Part shown: piece after piece, positions 11,034 through 24,083 of the stretch
How the letters are laid out: each line of letters begins with the position of its first letter
Numbering within the stretch: the stretch's first letter is position 1
NCBI GenBank assembly: GCA_032716605.1
Contig: CM064571.1
Location: 10,608,405-10,672,404 of the forward strand
Origin: Paralithodes platypus
Lineage: Eukaryota; Arthropoda; Malacostraca; Decapoda; Lithodidae
DNA: 64,000 nucleotides
Direction: 5' to 3'
Made by a program: the position numbers and the translations under genes
Notes under the pieces: generated by a model
Database searches by the model: none
What the model was told of the DNA's origin: nothing
What the model saw: only the letters and a program-made list of their open reading frames with translations

Positions 11034-14000
11034 TCACACCCAACCCTTCTCGTCCATATGCTTATTCAATTTTATCTTAAAGCTCCCTATCGTTTTTAAT
11101 CCCACTATAGCACTTGGTAGTCCATTCCACCCATCTACAACTCTGTTACCAAACCAATATTTGCCTATATCTTTTCTGAAACGAAATTTATCTAATTTGA
11201 AACCATTGGTACGAGTTCTTTCGCTATCACTGAGCTTTAGTACATTTGTCATGTCCCCTTTGTTAATCCCACTAACCCACTTGAACACCTCTATCATATC
11301 CCCTCTAACTCTGCGTCTCTCTAACGAGTGTAAGCCTAATTTCTTCAACCTTTCTTTATACGGAAGATTTCTAATATTATGGATCATTTTTGTCATTCTA
11401 CGTTGTACTCTCTCCAATGAATCTATGTCCATTCTGTAATAAGGACACCAAAATTGAACAGCATAATCCATATGGGGTCTCACTAATGACAAGTAAAGTT
11501 TTAAGATAACATCAGCAGTTCTGTTACTCACACTCCTTGAGATGAACCCGAGAATCCTGTTTGCCTTGTTTCGAACGCTTTTACACTGTTGTCTAGGCTT
11601 CAAATCATTGCTAACAAACACACCTAGATCTTTCTCACAATTCGAGTTTTCTAATTCCACATTAGCTAGTTTATATTTAACATTTGTATGCATCTTCCCT
11701 ATCTTTAATACCTTTCATTTGTCAATGTTAAACTTCATCTGCCAATTTACTGACCATTCGTGTAAGGTATCTGGATCCCTTTGGAGGCACTCTATATCTC
11801 TATCTGAATCAATTGTTCTCCCCATTTTGGTATCGTCTGCAAATTGACTTATCCTACTAGTTATACCTAAATCAAGGTCATTTATGTATATAACAAACAA
11901 CAGAGGACCTAATAGAGATCCCTGGGGGACACCACTTTTGACTGCTCCCCATTCTGACTTCGTACCATTTATGCTGACTCTCTGCTTCCTACCAATTAGC
12001 CATGACCTAATCCATCCCAACAACGCCCCACCTATTCCATGTGCCTCAACCTTTCTCATCAATCTCTCATGGGGGACTCTGTCGAAAGCTTTACTGAAAT
12101 CTAAATATATTATATCATATGACTTGTCATTATCTACTGCTTCATATACCTCTGAGAAAAAACTAAGCAAATTAGTAAGGCAAGAACGTCCCTGAGTGAA
12201 TCCATGCTGAGAAGAATTTATTAAATTAAATGTATCTAAGTGGTTTCTAATTTTACTAGCAATAATTGACTCTAGTAGCTTTCCTATGATTGATATGAGA
12301 CTAATGGGACGGTAATTGGATGCTATTGATTTGTCACCTTTTTTGAAGATCGGAACTACGTTTGCAAGCTTCCAAGCTTCTGGAACTATACCTGTCTCCA
12401 ATGACTTGTTAAATAAAAATGTTAATGGGTAACTTAACTCATCCCTACATTCTTTTAATACTCTAGCATATACCTCATCAGGACCAGGCGATTTATGAGG
12501 TTTCAGTCTGTCAATTTCCTTAAGCACATCATTTCTACTTATAGTAACCGTACTTAACCTATTTTCTATACTACCGCTATATACCTTACGGACTTCTGGA
12601 AACTGTGCCAAATTTTCATTAGTGAAAACGGAAAGAAATTGACTATTTAATGTACTGCACATTTCTAAATCATTTTCTGTCATTTCTCCTATCGAAGTTT
12701 TAAGGGGACCAATTACATCTCTAACCTTGGATTTATATAGTTGGTAAAAAGCTTTAGGATTATTTTTTGAGTCATTGGCAACCTTAATTTCATAATTTCT
12801 TTTTTCTTTCCTAATATCCTTTTTTACCTGTCTTGATAGATTCTGATAGTAAGCAAGTAGGTGAATTTCGCCTTTTCTAATTGTTCTATATATTCCTCTC
12901 TTTTGTCCTAGAAGATCTAATAGTCTATTATTCATCCATTTGGGTTGGTTCTGTGTTGATCTAAATTTTCTTTTGGGGATGTATTTATTTTGTGCATTGA
13001 ATACTGACTTGATAAAATTATCGTATGTATCTACCAAGGTTGACGTCTCTTCCTGACTTAAGATGACAGGTGCCTGAGAAGGGGTACACTCATTTGGACA
13101 CCTGGATCGACTTAATTTTTTGACCATAGGGTCCGCTAATAGGGCTCTTCTTAACCCACCATAATTGGCTTTTCTAAAGTCAGGTATTAATGTTGTATTC
13201 TCTCTGGTATTACCTTTCCATTGTATATTAAAATACACAGAATTGTGGTCACTATTTCCTAGGTGGTCCCCTATCTCTACATTATTTACCATATGTTCAT
13301 TGTTACTGAAAACTAAATCGAGAATATTATTACCTCTAGTCGGCGTATCTATGAATTGAAATAAAAAACTATCTTGTACTACCTCTATAAACTCCTCAGA
13401 ATCAGAGTCTCCTATTTGATGCTGCCAATCTATATTCGGAAAATTAAAATCCCCCATAATGCACACATTGCTAAACCTTGATGCCATTTTAATTTCCTCC
13501 CATAATGACGTTCCGTCATTTCTACTCATATTTGGCGGTCTAAACATAACTCCAATAACTATGGTCTCACTACCTTCGTTAACCTCTACCCAAACACTTT
13601 CATTATCGTTATTTAGTCTAATACCTGATTTAATACAGCTTTGTAATGTACTCCTGACAAACACTGCTATACCGCCACCCCTCTTACTTGTTCGGTCATA
13701 TTTAAACAAACTATATCCTGGTATATTAAATTCTGCTAAAAAATGCCTGGTTTCTGTATTTATCCACGTTTCAGTTAGCGCTATTTTGTCTATATTTTCT
13801 TTGCTAACAAGGGCTCTAAGTTCGTTCATTTTGTTACATAGACTCCTACAGTTTGTGTAATATACTCTCAATTTACTTCTTTTCTTTATACCTAATTTAC
13901 CTTTGTTTTTAGCGACATTTCCATCTTCCGTTGCACCATCACTACTATCATTTGCATTATAGTCATCATTTTTAGCATGAGACTGAATATCCTTATCGCT

Positions 14001-14063
14001 TTCGCCTGACGCTAAAATTGTTCCATTTAACCTCTCATTTACACTCTCAATATTTCTGTTCAA
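11034..14063 (-). pseudogene. CR1 ORF2: endonuclease-reverse transcriptase with one nonsense codon
   Basis: A frame of about 1010 codons is broken by a single TGA at about 11715 (NIDK-stop-KVLK, where copy 1 has Cys). Order: charged linker (about 60 residues), AP-type endonuclease (RVYYTNCRSLCNKM, ALTETWIN, GDFNFPNIDW, GNSDHNS), linker, reverse transcriptase (KSPGPDEVYARVLK, NYRPISL, DFSKAFDRVPHE, GVPQGSLLGP, QFADDTKMGR), and the CR1-type C-terminus ending KHMDEKGWV. The catalytic FADD is intact. The frame begins with no ATG: the first in-frame codons after a TAG include TTG at 14061-14063, which overlaps the ORF1 stop, and the first ATG lies about 80 codons in. Translation by re-initiation at a non-AUG codon or by frameshifting from ORF1 is inferred. 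Confidence 0.88.
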
Positions 14064-14966
14064 AACCCCACAACCACCCTATCTAAAGAACTAGCTAATG
14101 TAGAAACCCCTAACCGTGAAAGATGAACCCCATCCCTTGCGTACATCCCATCTCTCCCATAGAAACTATCCCAGTTATCAATGAATGGTATTGCTTTTTC
14201 TTTGCAATATTTCTCCAAATGGCAATTGACACCAATCGCCCTGGATGTCCATTCCTTGGGAACTCCTCTTCTGGGTAGGATACAATGTACTACAGGGATC
14301 CCTCCCTTCATCCTAACTTTATCTAACACATCCCGATACTGCTGCAGCAGTTCCTCACTTCTACCCTTACCAACATCGTTACTCCCGGCACTGAGACAGA
14401 TAATGGGGTTATCTCCACTATCTTCCAAGATGTGGTCCATCTTCTCTAAAACCCTCCCAACTCCATGGCCAGGCAGACACACAACCTTCCTAAGTTTAGT
14501 GTGGGTAGCCCTAACTAAATGTCTTACCATGGAGTCGCCCACAATCGACACAGACTTACCTTCTCGGGACACAGACTTACCTTTCCCTCGGGAGGATCCA
14601 GCAGCTGCAGTTGGAGAACCCCCGGTGGTGGCAGAAGCTCCCTTGGTGGTGGTGGTGGTGGGGGTAGTGGTGGTGGTAGGTAGCACAGCGTCAGAGGTTG
14701 GAGATGAGTCGGCGGCAGGCACTTCGGTTATCCCTCCCTTATCCTGACTATCTTTTCCCTCACATTCGTCTCGCAAAGGAGAGAATGTATTTGTCACACT
14801 CATACCTATTCTACTATCCTGCTTCTTGAGTGTGACTTTCCCACCCGTATTTTTAACAACCTGCAATGAATAAAAATTTTCATCAACTTCCTCCCTTTTC
14901 CCCTTACTTGACTTTATTTCCTCTTGGCTAAGCTTGAAAGCTAGATTTTCGTCTTTAATCAAATCC
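14060..14966 (-). CDS. CR1 ORF1 with SGNH/GDSL-esterase domain (5' truncated)
   Basis: The C-terminal half is an SGNH-hydrolase fold of the kind known in ORF1 of CR1-group LINEs: GDSM (14528-14539, nucleophile Ser), SAGSNDVGKG (Asn/Gly block) and RDGVHLSRLG (Asp/His pair near 14125). All catalytic residues are present. The N-terminal half is Lys/Glu-rich and then Pro/Thr/Ser-rich with a poly-Thr tract, likely a flexible, RNA-binding or coiled region. The N-terminus is missing because the element is truncated; the frame continues into satellite sequence, so no true start is present. The stop TGA at 14060-14062 overlaps the ORF2 frame. Esterase ORF1s are thought to aid membrane or lipid interaction; the substrate is unknown. 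Confidence 0.85.
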
Positions 14967-15644
14967 AAAGGAAGTATACAGTATAACTGCTTCCTTTCGT
15001 GTATTAGTTGGTATAAACTATAATGTTTTGTTACATTATTATTAGTTTAGTGTTAGCTAGTACAGTACATTACACATTATCTGATATAAAAGGAAGTATA
15101 CAGTATAACTGCTTCCTTTCGTGTATTAGTTGGTATAAACTATAATGTTTAGTGTTAGCTAGTACAGTACATTACACATTATCTGATATAAAAGGAAGTA
15201 TACAGTATAACTGCTTCCTTTCGTGTATTAGTTGGTATAAACTATAATGTTTAGTGTTAGCTAGTACAGTACATTACACATTATCTGATATAAAAGGAAG
15301 TACACAGTATAACTGCTTACTTTCGTGTATTAGTTGGTATAAACTATAATGTTTAGTGTTAGCTAGTACAGTACATTACACATTATCTGATATAAAAGGA
15401 AGTATACAGTATAACTGCTTCCTTTCGTGTATTAGTTGGTATAAACTATAATGTTTAGTGTTAGCTAGTACAGTACATTACACATTATCTGATATAAAAG
15501 GAAGTATACAGTATAACTGCTTCCTTTCGTGTATTAGTTGGTATAAACTATAATGTTTAGTGTTATCTAGTACAGTACATTACACATTATCTGATATAAA
15601 AGGAAGTATACAGTATAAGTGCTTCCTTTCGTGTATTAGTTGGT
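14967..15644. repeat. 102-bp satellite, block C (about 6.5 monomers)
   Basis: Starts mid-monomer at the CR1 copy-2 5' end; one 122-bp form occurs near 15025. Otherwise 102-bp units continue to AGTTGGT at 15638-15644, where the L2-like LINE is inserted. Some units carry TACACAGT and GCTTACTTTC variants. Confidence 0.94.
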
Positions 15645-18600
15645 GAAATAAACATTCAAGGTTTCAACATGGTTAGGAATGATCGCAATAGGCATGGGGG
15701 AGGAGTATGTCTGTATGTAAAAAACAACCTCACACACACAACTAGGACCGACCTCCATGTAGAAAATCACGAAGCTCTGTGGATCGACCTACACCTGCCG
15801 AGGACAAGACCCATCACAATTGGGGTATGCTATAGGCCACCAGCCGATACACAATTCTTGACCAAATTTGAACGAACTTTGTCATCGCTAGACCCTCGGA
15901 ATGAATCCATCATACTAGGGATTTTAACCTGTGTTACAAACAACGAAATGATAGGCTTGTACGAGAATATAGGCATATACTGACAATGCACAATCACAAA
16001 CAACTCATCACAACCCCCACACGTATCTCTGAGAACACTGCCACAATATTAGACCACATAAACTGTAACAGAGAGGACAAAATATCCCAATCAGGGGTTA
16101 TACAGACTGGGATAAGTGATCACTTCGTCACATATTGCACACGGAAAACCACAAAAATTACCCTAGAGAATCACAAGATTATCAAAACAAGGTCACTCAG
16201 AAACTACAATAAGGAAACATTTCTGGACATTTTATGGAATACAGACTGGTCTCCAGTGTTTGGAAGTACAAACGTTAATGACGCATGGGTTGGCTTCAGA
16301 ACCATCATCACAAACATCCTAGACGAAATAGCTCCTCTGAAAGACATACGAATTAAAGCAAGGTCAGACCCATGGATCAACAATGACATACTACACCATC
16401 TGGAACACAGAGACAATCTGTTAAAAAGGCTAGCGAAACATAGACAGGATCAAGGTCTGAAACATGAGTTCAACAGGGCCAGGAATAAACTAAGTAGGAA
16501 AATGAAATCAGCGAAAAATAATTATTTTCACAATAAGGCAGAGGAATATCAGAATAACCCAAAGAAACTATGGAGGCACCTAAAAACAACAGGCTACAGC
16601 AACAAAACAAGGGATTCGTCTAACACTAATATTGCTCTCACCATTAATGATCAGGTTTGCCACGATAAACGACAAATTTCAACCTACTTCAACTCCTTCT
16701 TCACTTCCATAGCAAACACACTTGCACAGAACCTACCTCAACCTCTCAATAAATACACGACAACAACGGCCACCTTTCGTAATTTCTACAGAGATAAAGA
16801 CATACACCCGAACACATTTAGATTGCAAAATGTTACACCAAAATACACTTTTGACGAGCTGTCTAACCTAAATGTACAAAAGAGCACAGGACCAGACAAA
16901 ATTCCTGCCAAATTTCTACGAGATGGAGCCATTGGTATAGCAGGCCCCCTAACCCACATCATCAACTTGTCAATTAACACCAACACAGTACCTGCTGAAC
17001 TGAAGGAAGCTATTGTAACCCCTCTATTCAAGAAAGGAAATAAACTAGAAGTTGGCAACTACAGACCAGTTAGCATATTATGTATTGTATCTAAAATCCT
17101 TGAAAGAGCGGTATACACCCAAATTGAACACTACCTCAAACAAAATGATCTATTCTATAAGTTTCAATCAGGTTTCAGATGCATGTACTCGACAGACTCC
17201 TGTCTCATCCACTTAACGGATCACATTCGTAAAGAAATGTCTAAAGGTAACTACACCGGTATGGTTCTTCTTGATCTACAAAAAGCGTTTGACACAGTAG
17301 ACCATGATATCCTATGTAATAAACTACAAGCTATGGGCATAGGGTCTGTGAACTGGTTTAAATCTTATCTTAGTGGTAGAACCCAAAGAGTCAAAATTGA
17401 TGATAATATATCTGATCCTATGCCAATTAACTGTGGGGTCCCGCAGGGAAGCATCCTTGGTCCCTTATTCTTTCTCTGTTATGTGAACGACATGGAACTG
17501 AGCGTCTCATGTAAATTATTACTGTATGCAGACGACAGCGTGCTTCTGGTTTCAGGAAAAGACCCAATAAGTATTGCCGCTTCACTTTCCAAAGAACTAG
17601 CATCATGTAGTGAATGGCTAGTGGACAATAGACTATCTCTTCACCTGGGCAAGACGGAAGCCATCTTATGTGGAACAAAACGCAAACTGAAAGACATTGT
17701 GGGCTTCTCGGTCAACTGTAATGATATTCCTATAACAACAGTGTCACAAGTTAAATATCTCGGACTGAAACTGGACGCGAGTTTGTCAGGTGAAACAATT
17801 TTGGAATCTATCCTGAGTAAGTGTAGAGCACGTATAAAATACCTGTATAGACAGGTGGGATGCTTGCCCGCGGCGACCAAAAAGACCCACTGCCAAGCGC
17901 TTGTTCAATGTCATTTTGACTATTCTGTGTCATCGTGGTACTCTGCATCATCTAAATCAGCACAGCACAAACTTCAGGTCACTCAAAATAAAATGGTTAG
18001 GTTCATGCTGAACCTAGGACCCAGATCACATGTTGGCCAGGAACAACTTCAGTCACTAGGTATGCTCAATGTCTCTGACAGGGCCAAACAAATCAGGCTA
18101 ACTAATGCCTTCAAAATTTTCTATGACAGAGCTTCAGAGTATCTAAAGAATGATTATGTTAAAGCAAATGAGAGGAGTGGACATAATACAAGAAACATGA
18201 TGTTTAATTTTAAGGTCCCGAGAATCCAAGGACAGGGTAAGCAAACATTCTTCTTCACTGCCATCAAAGACTGGAACGACCTACCCCAGTCAGTCCGTGA
18301 AAAGAGAACACTGTATTCCTTCAGACGTAGCCTGAAGGAACACCTGAACCGGACAGCTGCGAGAAGGGAGCACCAATCTTATGTCTACTACTAAATACGA
18401 CATAAGAGATAGACAAACCAAACTGAAATGATTACTGATTACGGATTACTGATATTTACTATAGGATGTAAGGTATCTTAAAATAACCCCCTAGAAATAC
18501 TTTCTCTAAAGTATCTATTTCTTTATCCTCCCCTTTTCCCCAGCTAACCTAATCCCACAAGGACCCCAATGGAAATACGCCTAACGGCCTTATTGGGCTA

Positions 18601-18712
18601 TCCTTAGTTGGAATTATGCAAGGCTGGTACATGCCATATTTGTAACAAACTATGTGGTACCAACTCTGTAAATTGCTGGCTGAATAAATATTATTATTAT
18701 TATTATTATTAT
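15645..18712 (+). mobile_element. L2-like LINE (CR1/L2 group), 5' truncated, in the satellite
   Basis: The insert begins inside the endonuclease domain (5' truncated) and ends with a short 3' UTR, AATAAA-like GAATAAATATT and an (ATT)n tail (about 18686-18712), as many L2 elements do. Satellite resumes at TATAAAATATAATG, so the insertion lies at AGTTGGT/ATAAAC, within a few bases of the CR1 and GmrA sites. Confidence 0.85.
15669..18394 (+). pseudogene. L2-like endonuclease (partial) and reverse transcriptase, frameshifted
   Basis: 15669-15983 encodes an endonuclease remnant (NRHGGGVCLYVKNNL, TIGVCYRPP). A frameshift at about 15930-15990 separates it from an 802-codon frame (15986-18394) that opens in the endonuclease tail (TPTRISENTATILDHI, GISDHFVTY). 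Then comes the reverse transcriptase: KSTGPDKIPAKFLRDGA, NYRPVSIL, LLDLQKAFDTVDHD, GVPQGSILGPLFFLCYVNDM, LLYADDSVLLVSGKD (YADD at 17524-17535) and GKTEAILCGTKRKL, which is the L2/Daphne style. The RT and C-terminal domains have no stop codon. The lesion is thus limited to the truncated 5' end and one shift. Confidence 0.87.
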
Positions 18713-19343
18713 TATAAAATATAATGTTTAGTGTTAGCTAGTACAGTACATTACACATTATCTGATATAAAAGGAAGTATACAGTATAACTGCTTCCTTT
18801 CGTGTATTAGTTGGTATAAACTATAATGTTTAGTGTTAGCTAGTACAGTACATTACACATTATCTGATATAAAAGGAAGTATACAGTATAACTGCTTCCT
18901 TTCGTGTATTAGTTGGTATAAACTATAATGTTTAGTGTTAGCTAGTACAGTACATTACACATTATCTGATATAAAAGGAAGTATACAGTATAACTGCTTC
19001 CTTTCGTGTATTAGTTGGTATAAACTATAATGTTTAGTGTTAGCTAGTACAGTACATTACACATTATCTGATATAAAAGGAAGTATACAGTATAACTGCT
19101 TCCTTTCGTGTATTAGTTGGTATAAACTATAATGTTTAGTGTTAGCTAGTACAGTACATTACACATTATCTGATATAAAAGGAAGTATACAGTATAACTG
19201 CTTCCTTTCGTGGTATAACTGCTTCCTTTCGTGTATTAGTTGGTATAAACTATAATGTTTAGTGTTAGCTAGTACAGTACGTTACACATTATCTGATATA
19301 AAAGGAAGTATACAGTATAACTGCTTCCTTTCGTGTATTAGTT
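18713..19343. repeat. 102-bp satellite, block D (about 6 monomers)
   Basis: Regular 102-bp units up to TATTAGTT at the CR1 copy-3 junction. At 19199-19240 the segment GGTATAACTGCTTCCTTTCG is locally duplicated, a small slippage event inside one monomer. Confidence 0.94.
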
Positions 19344-19556
19344 AAGAACATAAGAACATAAGAAAATGGGAGTCTGCAGAAAGCCGATTGGCCTAAGCAA
19401 GGCAGATCCCTGTCCCACACAACCCCAATTACAAAGCCCAATTATAGGCTCAACACTCTAATACCCTGAGGATCATCTTACCAAAACGGTTAGAGATTAA
19501 CGCAGGATTACGGGGGTCTGCAGAGCGCTGATTGGCCCAACCCTGCTGATCCCCCT

Positions 19557-22500
19557 TCACACCCAACCCTTCTCGTCCATATGCTTATTCAATTTTATCT
19601 TAAAGCTCCCTATCGTTTTTAATCCCACTATAGCACTTGGTAGTCCATTCCACCCATCTACAACTCTGTTACCAAACCAATATTTGCCTATATCTTTTCT
19701 GAAACGAAATTTATCTAATTTGAAACCATTGGTACGAGTTCTTTCGCTATCACTGAGCTTTAGTACATTTGTCATGTCCCCTTTGTTAATCCCACTAACC
19801 CACTTGAACACCTCTATCATATCCCCTCTAACTCTGCGTCTCTCTAACGAATGTAAGCCTAATTTCTTCAACCTTTCTTTATACGGAAGATTTCTAATAT
19901 TATGGATAATTTTTGTCATTCTACGTTGTACTCTCTCCAATGAATCTATGTCCATTCTGTAATAAGGACACCAAAATTGAACAGCATAATCCATATGGGG
20001 TCTCACTAATGACAAGTAAAGTTTTAAGATAACATCAGCAGTTCTGTTACTCACACTCCTTGAGATGAACCCGAGAATCATGTTTGCCTTGTTTCGAACG
20101 CTTATACACTGTTGTCTAGGCTTCAAATCATTGCTAACAAACACACCTAGATCTTTCTCACAATTCGAGTTTTCTAATTCCACATTAGCTAGTTTATATT
20201 TAACATTTGTATGCATCTTCCCTATCTTTAATTAATACCTTGCATTTGTCAATGTTAAACTTCAGCCAATTTACTGACCATTCGTGTAAGGTATCTAGAT
20301 CCCTTTGGAGGCACTCTATATCTCTATCTGAATCAATTGTTCTCCCCATTTTGGTATCGTCTGCAAATTTACTTATCCTACTAGTTATACCTAAATCAAG
20401 GTCATTTATGTATATAACAAACAACAGAGGACCTAATACAGATCCCTGGGGGACACCACTTTTGACTGCTCCCCATTCTGACTTCGTACCATTTATGCTG
20501 ACTCTCTGCTTCCTACCAATTAGCCATGACCTAATCCATCCCAACAACGCCCCACCTATTCCATGCGCCTCAAGCTTTCTCATCAATCTCTCATGGGGGA
20601 CTCTGTCGAAAGCTTTACTGAAATCTAAATATATTATATCATATGACTTGTCATTATCTACTGCTTCATATACCTCTGAGAAAAAACTAAGCAAATTAGT
20701 AAGGCAAGAACGTCCCTGAGTGAATCCATGCTGAGAAGAATTTATTAAATTAAATGTATCTAAGTGGTTTCTAATTTTACTAGCAATAATTGACTCTAGT
20801 AGCTTTCCTATGATTGATGTAAGACTAATGGGACGGTAATTGGATGCTATTGATTTGTCACCTTTTTTGAAGATCGGAACTACGTTCGCAAGCTTCCAAG
20901 CTTCTGGAACTATACCTGTCTCCAATGACTTGTTAAATAAATTTTTTAATGGGTAACTTAACTCATCCCTACATTCTTTTAATACTCTAGCATATACCTC
21001 ATCAGGACCAGGCGATTTATGAGGTTTCAGTCTGTCAATTTCCTTAAGCACATCATTTCTACTTATAGTAACCGTACTTAACCTATTTTCTATACTATCG
21101 CTATATACCTTACGGACTTCTGGAAACTGTGCCAAATTTTCATTAGTGAAAACGGAAAGAAATTGACTATTTAATGTACTGCACATTTCTAAATCATTTT
21201 CTGTCAATTCTCCTATCGAAGTTTTAAGGGGACCAATTACATCTCTAAACTTGGATTTATATAGTTGGTAAAAAGCTTTAGGATTATTTTTTGAGTCATT
21301 GGCAACCTTAATTTCATAATTTCTTTTTTCTTTCCTAATATCCTTTTTTACCTGTCTTGATAGATTCTGATAGTAAGCAAGTAGGTGAATTTCGCCTTTT
21401 CTAATTGTTCTATATATTCCTCTCTTTTGTCCTAGAAGATCTAATAGTCTATTATTCATCCATTTGGGTTGGTTCTGTGTTGATCTAAATTTTCTTTTGG
21501 GGATGTATTTATTTTGTGCATTGAATACTGACTTGATAAAATTATCGTATGTATCTACCAAGGTTGACGTCTCTTCCTGACTTAAGATGACAGGCGCCTG
21601 AGAAGGGGTACACTCATTTGGACACCTGGATCGACTTAATTTTTTGACCATAGGGTCAGCTAATAAGGCTCTTCTTAACCCACCATAATTGGCTTTTCTA
21701 AAGTCAGGTATTAATGTTGTATTCTCTCTGGTATTACCTTTCCATTGTATATTAAAATACACAGAATTGTGGTCACTATTTCCTAGGTGGTCCCCTATCT
21801 CTACATTATTTACCATATGTTCATTGTTACTGAAAACTAAATCGAGAATATTATTACCTCTAGTCGGCGTATCTATGAATTGAAATAAAAAACTATCTTG
21901 TACTACCTCTATAAACTCCTCAGAATCAGAGTCTCCTATTTGATGCTGCCAATCTATATTCGGAAAATTAAAATCCCCCATAATGCACACATTGCTAAAC
22001 CTTGATGCCATTTTAATTTCCTCCCATAATGACGTTCCGTCATTTCTACTCGTATTTGGCGGTCTATACATAACTCCAATAACTATGGTCTCACTACCTT
22101 CGGTAACCTCTACCCAAACACTTTCATTATCGTTATTTAGTCTAATACCTGATTTAATACAGCTTTTTAATGTACTCCTGACAAACACTGCTATACCGCC
22201 ACTCCTCTTACTTGTTCGGTCATATTTAAACAAACTATATCCTGGTATATCAAATTCTGCTAAAAAATGCCTGGTTTCTGTATTAATCCACGTTTCAGTT
22301 AGCGCTATTATGTCTATATTTTCTTTGCTAACAAGGGCTCTAAGTTCGTTCATTTTGTTACATAGACTCCTACAGTTTGTGTAATATACTCTCAATTTAC
22401 TTCTTTTCTTTATACCTAATTTACCTTTGTTTCTAACGACATTTCCATCTTCCGTTGCACCATCACTACTATCATTTGCATTATAGTCATCATTTTTAGC

Positions 22501-22587
22501 ATGAGACTGAATATCCTTATCGCTTTCGCCTGACGCTAAAATTGTTCCATTTAACCTCTCATTTACACTCTCAATATTTCTGTTCAA
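19557..22587 (-). pseudogene. CR1 ORF2, copy 3: frameshift from a 4-bp duplication
   Basis: The domain content is as in copy 2 (endonuclease, RT with FADDTKMGR intact, CR1 C-terminus). The frame 20200-22587 shifts near 20230 where TTAATTAATACC replaces TTAATACC (4 bp extra); the remainder continues as 19557-20216. There is also an in-frame 3-bp loss nearby (NWQMKF reads NWLKF). The Cys codon that is a stop in copy 2 is intact here, so the two twins were inactivated by different mutations. Confidence 0.87.
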
Positions 22588-23531
22588 AACCCCACAACCA
22601 CCCTATCTAAAGAACTAGCTAATGTAGAAACCCCTAACCGTGAAAGATGAACCCCATCCCTTGCGTACATCCCATCTCTCCCATAGAAACTATCCCAGTT
22701 ATCAATGAATGGTATTGCTTTTTCTTTGCAATATTTCTCCAAACGGCAATTGACACCAATCGCCCTGGATGTCCATTCCTTGGGAACTCCTCTTCTGGGT
22801 AGGATACAATGTACTACAGGGATCCCTCCCTTCATCCTAACTTTATCTAACACATCCCGATACTGCTGCAGCAGTTCCTCACTTCTACCCTTACCAACAT
22901 CGTTACTTCCGGCACTGAGACAGATAGTGGGGTTATCTCCACTATCTTCCAAGATGTGGTCCATCTTCTCTAAAACCCTCCCAACTCCATGGCCAGGCAG
23001 ACACACAACCTTCCTAAGTTTAGTGCGGGTAGCCCTAACTAAATGTCTTACCATGGAGTCGCCACAATCGACACAGACTTACCTTCTCGGGACACAGACT
23101 TACCTTTCCCTCGGGAGGATCCAGCAGCTGCAGTTGGAGAACCCCCGGTGGTGGCAGAAGCTCCCTTGGTGGTGGTGGTGGTGGGGGGTAGTGGTGGTGG
23201 TAGGTAGCACAGCGTCAGAGGTTGGAGCTGAGTCGGCGGCAGGCACTTCGGTTATCCCTCCCTTATCCTGACTATCTTTTCCCTCACATTCGTCTCGCAA
23301 AGGAGAGAATGTATTTGTCACACTCATACCTATTCTACTATCCTGCTTCTTGAGTGTGACTTTCCCACCCGTATTTTTAACAACTTGCCATGAATACAAT
23401 TTTTCATCAACTTCCTCCCTTTTCCCCTTACTTGACTTTATTTCCTCTTGGCTAAGCTTGAAAGCTAGATTTTCGTCTTTAATCAAATCCACTTCCCTCT
23501 GAATTTTAACATTAACCTCCCTTAGAGCCAA
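22584..23531 (-). pseudogene. CR1 ORF1, copy 3: esterase frame broken by a 1-bp loss
   Basis: The esterase half (22584-23054; SAGSNDVGKG, RDGVHLSRLG) and the Lys/Glu-rich N-terminal half (23100-23531) are in different frames. The break is at about 23060-23100: one C is missing next to the GDSM codons (GAGTCGCCACAATC against GAGTCGCCCACAATC in copy 2), and the GGTGG repeat has an extra G. The N-terminal part reads further upstream than copy 2 (ALREVNVKIQREVDLIKDEN). Confidence 0.82.
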
Positions 23532-23550
23532 GACCTCTTCCTTCAGGTCT

Positions 23551-24083
23551 TGGTATAAACAGTTGGTATAAACTATAATGTTTAGTGTTAGCTAGTACAG
23601 TACATTACACATTATCTGATATCAAAGAAAGTATACAGTATAACTGCTTCCTTTCGTGTATTAGTTGGTATAAACTATAATGTTTAGTGTTAGCTAGTAC
23701 AGTACATTACACATTATCTGATATAAAAGAAAGTATACAGTATAACTGCTTCCTTTCGTGTATTAGTTGGTATAAACTATAATGTTTAGTGTTAGCTAGT
23801 ACAGTACATTACACATTATCTGATATAAAAGGAAGTATACAGTATAACTGCTTCCTTTCGTGTATTAGTTGGTATAAACTATAATATTTTGTTACATTAT
23901 TATTAGTTTAGTGTTAGCTAGTACAGTACATTACACTTTATCTGATATAAAAGGAAGTATACAGTATAACTGCTTACTTTCGTGTATTAGTTGGTATAAA
24001 CTATAATGTTTTGTTACATTATTATTAGTTTAGTGTTAGCTAGTACATTACATTACACATTATCTGATATAAAAGGAAGTATA
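23551..24083. repeat. 102-bp satellite, block E (about 5 monomers, two 122-bp forms)
   Basis: Units of 102 bp, with 122-bp forms near 23885 and 24010. The block ends GGAAGTATA at the LTR element junction; GTATA (24079-24083) is the target duplication. Confidence 0.93.

Larger units (their letters stand above)
10821..14966 (-). mobile_element. CR1-like LINE, copy 2 (nearly full ORF1 plus ORF2)
   Basis: The element carries ORF1 with an esterase domain, ORF2, and a 3' UTR ending in the same 8-bp repeats (10821-10843). The 3' junction falls at the same base of the satellite monomer as copies 1 and 3 (TATTAGTT). The 5' end stops inside ORF1 at about 14966, where satellite resumes at AAAGGAAGTATACAG, a different monomer position; this implies 5' truncation or a deletion. 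It is almost identical to copy 3. Confidence 0.9.
19344..23550 (-). mobile_element. CR1-like LINE, copy 3 (near twin of copy 2)
   Basis: Same 3' terminal 8-bp repeats (19344-19366) and same satellite junction base as copies 1 and 2. It extends about 60 bp further 5' than copy 2. At its 5' end a filler TGGTATAAAC precedes AGTTGGTATAAAC (23561), suggesting a small rearrangement on insertion. By eye it is around 98-99% identical to copy 2. Confidence 0.9.

Noticed and set aside
14055..14070. Canonical minus-one slippery heptamer at the CR1 ORF1/ORF2 junction
   Set aside because: GGGGTTTTGA is suggestive, but the A-site re-pairing (TTT to GTT) is poor, so the classic signal is not met.
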